From Ananas comosus (lineage: Eukaryota > Streptophyta > Magnoliopsida > Poales > Bromeliaceae), in NCBI RefSeq assembly GCF_001540865.1, contig NC_033629.1:13164373-13228372 (forward strand): 64,000 nt of DNA, in the 5' to 3' direction. Of the stretch, positions 12,190 through 24,600 are shown one piece after another (positions within the stretch are counted from its first letter, which is position 1; every line of letters starts with the position of its first letter). A program made the translations under genes and the position numbers. Below the pieces are notes generated by a model. The model saw only the letters and a list, made by a program, of their open reading frames with translations. It searched no databases and was not told the origin of the DNA.

Positions 12190-15100
12190 TTAAGAATCAT
12201 CGCTCGTGTATAGCTGAACATGTCTCGGCCAGACTTGACCGTGGACATCCTTCTTCGTATATCTTCGATCCCACGACCACGGGACATCTGATAAACTCAA
12301 AGATTAGGGGGTTTATTTTAGCTTTAATAGAAAGAAACATAAAACCAGAAAAGGTTTTATGAAGCTAATTCTAAAAGTCAAGTTTAGTATACGGACCTTC
12401 GGAGGTGTATGGTTGTGGAGGGAGCCGAAATGGCACAGGTAATCGTATCACTTGAGAAGAAGAATCAGTTCCCGAACTTCTGTTCAGGCAAAGAGTGGCC
12501 AACTTCGTCTTGAATTCGTTCAAGGGAGTTGATGGCTGCTGAGGAAAAATACAAGAGAGTGAGAGATATGAAAACAGTGATAGTGTTAAAAACTCGAAAG
12601 ATCATGTGAACACCTGTTTCACACTACTATCTCCTGTGCACGAGAAATGTGATTGAGGATGAACCACGGACGGCAAAAATAGTATACCCAACTGGTAAAA
12701 TTTTTGTTTAAAGAAAAAAAGAGTAAATGAAGATAAAAGATAAGCATCAAATAGTAGCTATTGTCGGTCATTACTTTTGATTTAAGTGTTAATAGAAAAA
12801 CTTACCTCATATGAACGTATCATAAGTTGCGTATTGTTCTTCTGTAATGCACCCCAAGCTGCCTTGCTTAAATTTGATGAAGTCAGCAGAAACCATCTGG
12901 TAGAAAAGGACCGACATATCAAACATCAAAGTGTCCGAAATTCGGTTATCTAAGTTGCGCAATAGATTACTTGGAACAAAGCCTTACGCAATATTCTGAC
13001 CATTATAGCGGGTGTACGTTTTTATATGCGGCATTGCACGACTGTGGCATAAAGATATCATAACAATTAGTTCCAAACAATTATTAGCACTTCATAGCAA
13101 AAGAAGATTGCATCATGGTAAATTTATTTCAACAACAATGCCATGAAAAATCCAGTTAACAAGTTCGATTTATATTTGAAGTAGAATAATTTGATTTAAC
13201 CTCTATTGCTGGTCAGACAATTTATCATGCTGCAAACCACATTGGCTTTCCTAATAATTTCTTCACGTTAAATAAATATAGATAAATAATCCAAAATAAT
13301 GTTGTTTTCCCTTTGGCGAACATGTCTTTATTGGTCTTCGCAAGTAAGCATACGGCTATTTCTCTCTCCACCAGCATTTGATTACGATGGTATACATTGG
13401 AGTAAAATTAAACCATGCAAGGACTGACAATTGGAATATAAATTTGACGCCTTTGAAGGTGAGATCATCATGATTGCTCCTACAAATTCACCATGTTATT
13501 TGAGAGGAGTAAGAGGCATACCAGCGGCCAACATGATCAGCTTTCCATCTAGCCCAATACTTCTTTAGGAAATCCTTCTCTACATTCTTTTGAGGGCTCG
13601 GAATAGCATTACCAGCTGCATAGCCCTGGAATGTTATAAACATATTTTAAAGAACCAAACAGGACAATAGAATGAAATAACAATTTGAATATAAGATCAG
13701 AATATGCACGAATGAAAGCTTCATGAAAGTTATGCTTCTCAATGCTCTACTTGCAAAGATTAGGGTCCATTTTCTTAGTTCAAAATACCATTGTGAATTA
13801 GAAACTGATAGGAACGGGATTGCGAATTTCATAAAACTCAAAGCAACAAATAGCAAGAAAAGTAAAACTTAAAGCAACGAACAGTAAAGATATGATGTAG
13901 CTTCGTTTATACCTCTAGAGAGCACCTGACATCCTCCACAGTAGGCCAGATAATGAGGGGCTTTCCTATGCCGAGAGGTGATCCATCGTCTGAGGTGCCT
14001 GAGGACATTGACGATGCAAATTCGTTCAACCACCTCTCGTCCAGTGAGCCGAGCGAGGAAAACTGAGACCAAGAATTTAAGTGTCATAAATCGATTCTCT
14101 AGCATTGCAAAGGAGCAGTTATTATGTGCACCAGTCCCACCATGCCAGCCCATGCACCCTGCAGTGTTCAGTCCTCAATCCAATCTCATACTTTCAATCC
14201 AACTGTCCAAGAGAAAACAACTAAATGGGAAGAGGGGATTGATGAGATGGAATGGAGGATGGATCATTGGGTAGTGCACAGGCTGACATGGTCCTATTGC
14301 AAACTTAATAGCAGATTATATGAAAAGATAGCATCTAAAGGAAGTATAACTGGATGATGGTGATGTCAAGAGTCACGAACATCACAGCATTTATGAAGTA
14401 ATAGAATCTGCATTTGTATTAAATGTTGTAAATAGAATCTTCAGCTGCTTTAACGATGTTCAACTTTGAAAACAGAAAAGTGTTTATAAACAGACCACAC
14501 GAAAAAGAAATCTATTATCAATTATTTGACATGAGTGAAACAACCCCCAAGACAAAAGAGGAATCCTGAATCCCTGAGAAAAACCAAAGGTACAGTACCG
14601 ACAATATGGAACATAGAAGTACAATAACAAATCTCCAAATTGACATAACTCTGCACGGTTGAGATATAAATACTTGAAATATGAAAAGAGAGGCATACCT
14701 GGTAAACTAGGGGGGATTTATGAAATTCTTTATCAAATATATGCTCATTGAGAACAGTTCTCATTTTCATATGACCCCATTTTTTTAGATTGGGACCCAT
14801 ATGATATCCTGGAACGGATGCAATTAACCTAACCTGGCAATGGAAAAAAATAAAATAAAAAATGTAAGAATCCGTTAACCAGAAAACCTTAATTTGTATG
14901 AAGAGATCAAGAAGACTACAGTAATAGTAATATTGGCAAAAGAAAAGGGAGTATAATACCGTAGCGCTGCTATAATCAAATTTCTTAAAGAAAGCAGCAT
15001 TGATAGCGACATTGCCAACAGCGGGAAGCTTCACACTGAACTCAGGCCACTGCATATTCGTTAAGAGTTAAGACTGATTACCATGATGGAATATGTTTAG

Positions 15101-17656
15101 AAAAATTAAAAAATTTGCAGACGCCGTCAGGCTAAAGAAGATAAGGGCAAAAGAAAAAAAACTCCTCATTTCACCAGGTGCAGAATTATTCAAGCCTTGG
15201 GAAAGGACATTGGAAGGAAGAATACATCACCTTCAGCGTTCTCAGATAATCAACCAGGTCATTCTCAAAAGAGCATTCTCTGTTATTAACCTTTACATCC
15301 TTCCAGGGAAAATCTTGCATCCATAAGCCCTGGGTTTTGTTGTTCCAGTCAACATAGATTAGGTTTGCAGTGTGCACGACAACACGGATTCCTTGAGGGT
15401 ACACAAGAAGCATGGCTTTTGAATGGTGTGTTCCATAAGATATAGGAAGTGGCGGCTTATGCAGGATCCAGTTTGGTGGTTTGGTCTTCTGTTTTACCAA
15501 GCAAAAGGAGAAATTAAGAAGAAATGTAAAAGAAATATGCAAAACTAACAAACATTTGAAATAGGACCTGCAAACGCTCAAGTGAAGCACCACCTTCTCC
15601 GTGCACAACCAGGACATGAGGAATTTTTTTCAGATCTGGGCATGCTGCATAATACAGAAAAAACACTTGTCAGAGTTTACAACAAAAAAGAAATGGGTGG
15701 AAGAAAAGATGAGTAGAATCGAATGTACTCAATGTAGGGATCAGCCCCCTTTTAACTCGATCGAAAAATTGAAATAAACCTATGAAACATAGAATATCCA
15801 AATCTCTAAACTTTTGGTACTATTCTAGCCTTCCAGTGACCAGTACTCATATGTAGAAATAAATTAAGGTATATAAATAATGTCCTCAAGTCACTGTCAC
15901 AACAAACAGAGATTTGATTAAAGTCAATCTGATGCTTTCTTGAGATAAGGGAACTCATCATCAACATATACATATAGAAAAAAGAATGATTAAAGCACCC
16001 AGAAAAAATGAGATAACAAAATAGGAACTCGGAAAGTTAATCAACATATAGTAGTCGAAATGTCATACCAGACAGCAACCAATCAATGTCCACCATATAA
16101 TTCGAAAGAACTGCAACAAGCACATTCCCCTACTACATTGATAAGATAAAATATTAATATGCTTGTCAAGTCAACAAATAAACTATAAGGAAAGAATCTA
16201 ACTAAAAGAGCATGCCTACATCAGCCTTTACTTCCCAAAGAGTTCGAGAGACTTCAGTAAATAAGCGACCTAGAATTCAAAAGCCACAAAAGTAGGAGCC
16301 AAGACCTGTATAACATCCTGAATAGTCACTGATGAAGAATTAGCCCATGCTGGAAGACCTTGAACCCTCATAAGTCGAAAGATCAGCGGAAGCCATTCTT
16401 TAGGAATACTTAATGGATGAACCTTGTCCATTTTCGAATCAATAGTATTGGCAGGCTTTGACTGGGAACTACCAGAAATATCTGAAACTGTGGCATTATC
16501 TTGTGCAAAGTTGCTCTGCACATCATGCACAAATCATAAAATCAAATAGTTCTCCGGCCAAGTACACTCATTAGACTAGCTAAAATTAAGGCAGGCATCT
16601 GTATGCATGCATGCACCAACACACATGCATTTACACACATATGCTCGTGCACATGCAGATGAATCGACATATATACGAATATCAAATAATGTACCTGCAA
16701 AGTTCTCGCAAGAGCTTCATCTTCAAGAATTTGACGATTCCTTTTGACTGCCAGACTATCCTCTTCGCTATGCCTTTTCCCTTTCTTTGAGCTTGAATCT
16801 GTTGGTGATGAAGTGGTGTTCTCATTGCCAAAAGTCGCATACTTAAATGAATAATTACCAGGGATCAACTCCATGATATCACCATTAGCTATTGTGACTT
16901 TCTCCTGAGAACAGATCTTCTTTCTCTCTCCTCCAGATCTAACAATAATAGGATTTGGCCCTTCCTACAAGGATTCCAACAAAAATATACACAAGCCCTA
17001 ACATTTTCATAAAATTAACTCAAAATTTGTAAATTAGCATTGGAATTTGTTAAAATTTTAAGTGTTTGTGCACCACAAGAACTTCAATTGAACCATCAGT
17101 TGATGCGTGCAAACTTATATGCTTGCGGCTAACTCTCTTATCAGTAACAGAGAGATTGCAGCGGCCGACAGTATTAGCTCCTTCAAAAATCGGAATTCTA
17201 GAAAGCGAATCATTCCCCACCAGGTTGCTTTGTAGAGGAACTAGAGCACCAAGCTTTACCTAAAACATTGAAATTCTTATCATTTCCCGTTCTAAGTCAT
17301 AAAATTATATCAAAAAGTTAAACTTTTCCTCATAGATTCACTTCTCAGGGCATGATGGAAACAAATACGAGTAAAAGAGGAAATTTTATCTAGACGAGCA
17401 CTTACATTAGCAAAGTTTCGTTTTTTTAGCTTATCTCATGCTTCAAAAGTCATGCTTTTCATGCATTCGCTTGTGAAAAGTATCAAGCTAAATCATGTGC
17501 ATAATGTTACAACTTTTTTGTCATCTCCTTACGTACACTTGCACCAAAATTTCTATCAAATCGAACCATTGGAACCCTAATCTCATCCTGATCAATCAGA
17601 TACTTCGCATAACACTAGAAAATCGTACAAGGAACGCTTACCCGAGAAGCGGACAT
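12190..17656 (-). CDS. TDP1: Tyrosyl-DNA phosphodiesterase 1 with N-terminal FHA-like domain
   Basis: A nuclear DNA-repair enzyme that hydrolyses the phosphotyrosyl bond left by stalled topoisomerase I. Sixteen minus-strand exons join in phase: 17656-17642, 17259-17074, 16964-16695, 16515-16306, 16129-16069, 15644-15568, 15488-15231, 15049-14960, 14833-14699, 14062-13913, 13625-13522, 13041-12988, 12896-12806, 12691-12614, 12538-12397 (or 12535) and 12287-12190. They give about 672 residues. Residues 6-120 look like a SMAD/FHA module ([15 protein letters not shown]), as in plant TDP1, followed by a Ser/Lys-rich linker. The two phospholipase-D-type HxK motifs are present: GTHHSK (H295, K297) and PHIKTY (H524, K526). 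Also seen are [19 protein letters not shown] and [10 protein letters not shown]. Both catalytic His-Lys pairs are intact. The first exon codes only five residues and is supported by the splice sites. Confidence 0.95.
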
Positions 17657-18120
17657 GAGGAAAAGGGGGGAAACTTTCCGAAAAACCCTAACGATCGAGG
17701 GAGATGGTGATAAGAAAGGGGTGAGGGGGTTTTGAAGTGGAATCTGAGGAGCGGTACGATGCTCGAGGAGAGCAAAAGGAAACCCTCTCAATATCGGCAA
17801 TGCGCGCGCTGCATAGAGCGGCGAGCGCCGAGTTCTTCTTTTGTTTCCCTCGATTGGGCCGCAGGAACGATTCGGCGCCGTGTTCTAAATATGCTTTGAG
17901 AAGTCGGCGGCGTTTTCTCTGATACTGGGCGCGCTCTCGCTTTTAAGTAGTCGGCATTGGAGGTTTTGGTTTTTTTTTTTTTTTTTTTTTGGATGGCCCG
18001 TATGCCCCCTAAACCCCAACCCGAACTCACGCACCCGAACCCGCAAACCCGGAAGAGTGATGCACCAAATGGGGTTCTCTATTGAAGCATGATTATTTCA
18101 TAATATTTCATATATTGTAG
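17657..18120. other. TDP1 upstream region
   Basis: The presumed 5'UTR and promoter of the minus-strand TDP1 gene. It is GC-rich from 17750 to 17945, then has a poly-T run at 17970-17990 and a CCCGAACCC-type tract. No TATA box is evident. No ORF has recognisable content. Confidence 0.5.
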
Positions 18121-18398
18121 GTGTACACACCATTGGAGCCTCTCATTGCTCGTCGATCAAGGATCAACTCTACAACCACACCGTCGTCGGGGACCTCGAC
18201 CTGAGCCTCGACAAGAAGTATGTACCAGCCCTTAAGATGAAATGCAAGCCCAACAACGCTACGACCCTCGCAGAAATGGATCCCGACAGTCTCCTAACAT
18301 TTGATCTAGGCTCCTGCAAAGATGCTGATCTCCCAGAGGAGAGGCTCTTCACCTCCGACAACGCACTCCTCCTCGACACGATGCTAGGGGTTACGTAA
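18121..18398 (+). pseudogene. Class III peroxidase last-exon relic
   Basis: Immediately after an acceptor-like 'attgtag', one frame reads GVHTIGASHC, then QLYNHTVVGDLDLSLDKKY, CKPNNATTLAEMDP and TFDLG. This is the start of the final exon of a class III peroxidase, with the proximal haem histidine in HTIG. The conserved lead-in alanine is now valine. The usual YYKLVLKRRGLF segment is replaced by unrelated residues. The frame stops at 18396-18398, before the conserved C-terminal third. The three upstream exons are absent. It lies tail-to-tail with the intact peroxidase gene 230 bp away, but it is closer to the common HTIGxSHCSS type than to that gene. Confidence 0.85.
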
Positions 18399-18629
18399 CA
18401 CGACAGGCGAAGGTGATATATCGTATATAAAATGTAGTGTTACAAGTTCAACCTGTGTTCTTACTTGAGCTCAATCATTGTAGTATAAGATTTTAGAAAA
18501 AGGCGATTGTTTAACATAGAGAACAAGTGATGCATGCGCATGCACGGTTCCTTTCTTTGAAAACCAATACAAAATTGTAGTCCCTACACAAACAACAAGA
18601 TCGAAAAAAAAAAAAAAACTAAAATTAGT

Positions 18630-20414
18630 TCATGGTGCACTCAATTTCGCGCCTGAGCTAATCGACGTGGCGTTGTTCACCCTCCGACAATTCGTCCTGA
18701 TCTCTCCGTCCCGTCCCATCAGCACGCCCGCGCTCCCAAGCTTGATCATCGACTCCGAGAAGCGCTTCCTGAAAAGCACGGCATCGTTCGCGTACTGCGA
18801 CGCCAACGTGCTCGTGTAGTCGGTGAAAGCCAAATCTTGATCTAGCTGGAGAAGTGCTTTCTCGTTAAGCACATTGTGGTAGAAAGAGTTGCTGAAGTGG
18901 AATGTGGTGGAGAATTGGTTCATGAACACTGTGATGTCTTGGGTAATGTTCTCAATTGTTACTAAATGTGGGGGACATTTTTGTTGGAGTGTAGTCAACA
19001 AGTTTGGGTCTACTCTTGGGTCAGCTACACCTGTTCCTCTGAAATCATAGAGCCTATCTATGAAGAAGCCACAGTGGCAAAATCCCATACTATGAGCACC
19101 TACAAAATTAGCCAAAATATTTGAATTCAATTTGATCAAAGAGAAAAACGACAAAGGTTAAATATTGCGAAATAGACATCTCAAATTTCATGATCTAACT
19201 AGGTTTTAGTTACTTATCAATTTATAACTAATAATTAATGGTGTTATTGAATTTGTTTAATAGTCAAACGAAACTAGATCAAAACAAATGAAAGTTAAGG
19301 GTGCCAAGTAAAAGAAAAATAAAAGAAAAAAAAAAAACTTTAGGGATCAATTTCATAACATCATATTGTTAAGGGGGTCCTTATGCATATTACCAGTATT
19401 TAATTATAAAGAACATTAATTACATTGTTTATTGTACAATTCATATTGCCGTAGCTGCTAAGTTATTATTAAATCACATGGTCCAACGCGTTGAAATGTT
19501 AAGGATAATTAATACTATATATATGTGGTATAACATCAAATCACAAACGACAATTTCATCACTATCCTAGTTAATTATTATTATTACAGGCTATTACATT
19601 TATCCCTTTAATAAATTTGAACTTTTTATGTATAATCTTTAGATGTTGTTGTTGTTGTTTTTACTTATTCTTAGTTTTAAGGATCCCAGTGCCAATGTAG
19701 TACTGTTGCAACAAGTTGGTTACTTACCAAGCAGTGTAGTGAGATCCTCCAAATCAAGATTAATGCTTTGGAAAGCAGATAGGGCTTGCTCAACTGAGAA
19801 GAGGGGACTAGGGATATGAACATCCCCCATGTTTGATACAGTTCCATCCCTCCTCCCTGTGGGAAGATCATAAAAGTCCCCTCCCGCCAGCGCGACCCCA
19901 TCTCGGGCTGCCAGCGCCAGTGCATCAGCGCACGACACGACCCCCGGGCACTCCTTCTCGAGCTCGGCCTTTATGTCGTCGATTACGTCGAATGTTCGTA
20001 GCGTCAGGTTCGGAGGAGCCTCCTTCTCGGCTATGCTGTCGTCGGTGCTGTCTATAAGAACAGAACCGTCGCATCCCTGAAGTAACAACGTAGTTTTTGT
20101 TAAAGGAATTTTGAAATAGTTCTACTCTGATAGCATTTTTGCGAGGTCAATAAATATGACAAACTTAGCTAATGGTGAAAAGTAAATGAAAAGTTCATGC
20201 GGCATACTCTAATGAAACAGTCGTGGAAATGAAGGCGAAGAAGGCCAGCGGGGACAGAAGAGTTCTGCTGAAAATGCTGCTGGACTACTTGCTGAACTAT
20301 GGCCTCAGCTCTGGGGCATGAATTCTGATAGAAGTTGAGTTGCAAAGAGAGAGCAGCAGTCAGCATACAAGCTGCTAGGAGAAGTGCTAAGATTGAAAGT
20401 GCTTCTGCTGCCAT
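18630..20414 (-). CDS. Class III secretory peroxidase
   Basis: An apoplastic haem peroxidase of the plant type, acting in lignin and phenolic oxidation or in reactive-oxygen production. Minus-strand exons 20414-20208, 20076-19728 and 19099-18630 join in phase to 341 residues. A signal peptide occupies 1 to about 23, and the mature chain begins near LQLNFYQNSCP. The distal site is RLHFHDC (R60, H64). Next come GCDGSVLIDST, CPGVVSCADALALAARD and GRRDG. The proximal histidine is H188 in GAHSMGFCHC. The usual GAHTIG is thus changed at two positions, although the haem ligand and the cysteines are kept. The last exon carries an N-glycosylation site (NIT). Three exons rather than four means one ancestral intron is missing. 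An upstream in-frame ATG would add 25 residues; the start used here leaves a clean signal peptide. Confidence 0.93.
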
Positions 20415-21630
20415 ATGAAGAGAAGCCAGTTCCTGTACTCCTCTGGTTAGATTTATGAGAAGAGACCAAAAGATATTTGTAAGCATTCCAAAGAAGTGAT
20501 TGGTAACTTATTATGGGAGTTTGGAGGAGCTCATTTATTTCATTAGATTCTTAAGAAGCTGTGAGTAGTGGATTGCTTGCTCTTGAGAGTGTGTTTCTTG
20601 GGATGGTAGTGACATTTTATTGGTAGGTGTGAGAGGCACATGATCCTCATGGGTAATAACTAGAGAGCACTTCTTAACATGGATTGCAATAAGTTTGAGA
20701 AATTAAAATATACACCCCTACAAAATTGGCTTTTGAAGTAAATGCCTATGTAACTATACCTTTTTGAAATGGAAAAAAAAAGAGAAAATTCAGGTTATCC
20801 AAGAGAGAGAGAGAGTTGGGAGGAAGGAGAAAGTCGGGGGTTGATGTACAGGTTTCCAATGGCTACATTTAAATCTCTAAGATCATAGAAACATCTCAAG
20901 TAGAAGTGCTGTAAGAGTATTACAGATGTTTATCAAATAAGATGATCTGAAAAGCAAAGAGTACTGCCTTTACAAATCGCGCTACACATATAGCACCTCA
21001 TCTAATAATATTCACATACAGGCTAGGTTTAGAGAGTCGAGCCAAGCACGTCGAGCTTCATTTAACTAAGAATAAAATGAGTTGAACACTAAGAGCCTGT
21101 TTGGCCTTGCTATAGGACACAGTACTAGTGAATAAAGTATTGTCTGGGTAATGGTTTTAGAAAGAGAATGAAACTTGTAAATACAAAAGCTTGGAAAACT
21201 GATTTCTGCAAACTGCGTTACTTGAAAGAAACCACCTCTTACTCCCAAGCATATATGTTTGCAATCAAATTTGAAGCATTTTTACTTTAATTTGGGATTT
21301 TTGCTGAAAAGACAGATAAGTGAGATATACTGAGACATGACCTCCCTTTCAAACAGGATCAGGCTTAAACAAGATCAGTTCACAAATATCCGAATTCGCA
21401 CTTTGTACAGATAAAGATAAGTGTACAATATATCATTCTACTAATCCTTATGTAATTTCTTACAAAAAGAAAGTAGGGAACCGTCCTTCGCAAGAAGCTC
21501 CCTATGATGGTGTTAAAAGATGAAGAGTAAAACTACCCAAAACAAAGACAAGGAAAATAAAGCATGCAGATTAACAAGAGGAAATCACATCAAACAAACT
21601 AATGAAGAAGACGGAGCGCGAGATGGCCCT
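20415..21630. other. Intergenic region between peroxidase and GPAT9
   Basis: Upstream sequence of the peroxidase and downstream sequence of the GPAT9 gene. It contains only A/T-rich spacer and a short GA tract near 20800-20815. No gene, repeat family or RNA gene was recognised. Confidence 0.5.
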
Positions 21631-24600
21631 TCATTTCCTCTCCAACCGCCGCAAGATTGACTCTGCAAAGATCTGCTGCCTGAAAATTCAGAAAATAATT
21701 ACTCAGAAGAAACAAAACTTTTCCCAAGTAAAGAGACAAACTCAAAAAGCAGTTTAACTTCAGAGAAATCAAAAACGATTTAGAAAGGGATGAACAAAAT
21801 GACAAGACTACTAGTTGATTAGATAAAGGCAGTTGGACAATGTTGACGCTTATCCTTCTATATTATCCTTCTATACTACTAGTAGATATATCTGAAGATA
21901 TATCTACTGGTGGCAGATGAATAAGATATTCAGCTATATGAGACTCTAGTATTAAGAAAACATACTGATCAATAGATGGGAGTGTGAGCTATCTGGACCC
22001 ATGCGACATTATGTACCACTTATATATATCATATATAGCTGCTTATTGGGAGACCAAAAAAGAAGAGAAAACCTTCTGAATATATTGATTGGCAGTACAA
22101 AACAAAATAAAGAATCAAAGAATCATAATAAGAGATGATTTTCATACTTCCGTTCTGTATGCTTGGGGCTAGGACGAAAGTACTTCAGATACCCATCCCA
22201 TGGAACCTTCTTTAGACCAGCTCGAGCAGAAATCATGTCTCTAACCCTATCATGAAATTCATAAAATCGATGCTATTAGAATAAAAGTAAATACGTATTC
22301 GTGTTGTTGCACCTACACGAAACTTGAAATGCAAAATATTTCACCTTTCAGCAAATTCAATTGGCGTCTCCCCAGGTCTCAGGTACTGAGGCTCCAAGTA
22401 CCACACATCACAGACAACAGCCCACGACGTCATGAGGCGGACCAGATGCATGGTAAAAGATTGCCTATAGTCCATCAAATTAGTTAGATGTTATTAAAAA
22501 AAAAAAAACCGAAAAGAAATGACTTATTTTATGGTTCTTTGTCCTCACTTCTTACTGTTCCAGAAGGCATCCACAAAAATTTTGTTGTATTTGATTGCTA
22601 TTGGGCAAACAGCACATCCAAGCTCAAAAGCACCCTGTATAAAGAACAGACATTAGTCAACTGGATAAGAGTAACAGATTGGGTCGTGTTTTAGAACAGC
22701 AAAAATTATAACATGTATCAGAACTCCAAAGGCATAAGCACACTTAGATCTAATAAAGGAAACAGCCTGAAGTCTTGAACCGTCCACAAGAGAGAGGGGG
22801 AAAAAAGGAACCAGGATTATCCCTTGGTTTAAGTCTATGATCCAGAAAAAGTGAGATAGCACAACATTTTATGCAGTTCAGCTTTCTCAAAATTGAGATT
22901 TAGAGGGTACACTCCCAAACTACATAATATGCAAAAGGTAAGATGATTTATACCTTCTTAAACATGACAGTGTAGTGATTGTTTACGCAGGTTCCTTCTG
23001 GAAATATCAGAAGAGGGTTGTTGTCTACTCCTTGAACATGTTCTCTTAGCCTGCAAATAGAAAGGTCAGTCTCTGGAAGTTATAAACCTGCAAAAGGATT
23101 TTTGATTTTTAGAGAGGGCAAGTCTTACTTCCGCCCGACAACTCCGCGATCCTTAGACTCCGTTCGGTTGAACCAAATACATCCTACACTTTCTAAGATG
23201 GTCTTCTGAATAAATCCTATCAGACAAAATAACCCAAAAAATGGAAAAAAGAGATGATCAGAAAAATAGCACAGTGCCATTAGTAAAAGATACTAACTAA
23301 AGTAAGAACCATAAGAAGAAATAAGAGGCTTACCAACCCATCCAGGATGTTTTTGCATGATAACAGCAAATGCAGTCATTTGTTCTAAAATGATGAAATC
23401 GATCATGGAGGTGTGATTAGCAACAAATACCTGTTCATTACATTATAATCAGAAAGGCTTAAATAATATGGTCAGAAAGCGTTAGTCATATACCATCACG
23501 ATAATTTATTAATTTAATATTTGTGATCAATGCAAGCAGAGCATGGATATATGCCATGATGTTTAACAGAAAAGACCTGATGAGGGCGCGTGCTTGGGCG
23601 TGGTCCATGATATTTTACGACTCCAGTCCATGAAGCAACAAATACACTGCACATCATCTCAACCAATTTTCTCTGGACCAAAAAAAAGAAAAAAGAAAAA
23701 AGAAAAAAAGAGAGGAGAGGAGAGGGGGTTAAACTAGCGAGCCATGAGATAAAACTAGTTACTCAAATAGTTATCAAAGGGTATACTTTATAAGGAATTT
23801 TTTATCTAATACTTGACAATAAAGTTGGAAGTTCAGCAGTGGCATCAACAGATTGAACAAAGAATTCTCATTGCACAGAAAGATAAACAAGCAGACCTCT
23901 AGTTTGCGCCTCCACTTGGGATACCCTTTCAATAAGAAATGTACAGGGAAGAAGGCAGAAAAAAATACTATCCACCCTATCGCCAAGACTGCAACTCTGG
24001 AGAAAAAGTAGAGCTATTACAATAGCATAGAATATAAACGTAAATAAAACCAGAAAAAGAGGCAGCTAAGAAACGACACAAAAATGGAAAGACCGTTAAT
24101 CAAGAAAGTACAGCAACAGAAATAAAAAATAAGCGTATAATAATATTGCACAAAAAAATAACAGCCTTTATGTACACAGTACAAATGCATCTATTAACCG
24201 CACATGAAAGATAGAAATAAAGAAAATGATACAACCAAATCCCTTTCCACCTAAATATTTTATTACATCCTTCAATCTAAGGAATCAGCTACACAGTGGT
24301 AGATTATTTATTGCAAGAGGAGAGGCCAGAACTTTTTGGTTGGAATTCTATTTCAACTGTAAACATGTCTAGCATCGTTTAATGCAGTAGGACAATATGA
24401 CTTCCAAAATTGGAATACTATTCCCAGTTATATGCTTCCTTGTAATTGAAAAAATATATACATCATTCAGAGGTCAGAGAGCAAGTACCTAATTTGTCCA
24501 ACAAGAAAACAAATACAGCAAGAATCCACTTGTTCAAATGCTACCGTAAGAATACAAAATCTGTTTAACATACTTGCGTTTTCACAGGTTGTGGGCTACA

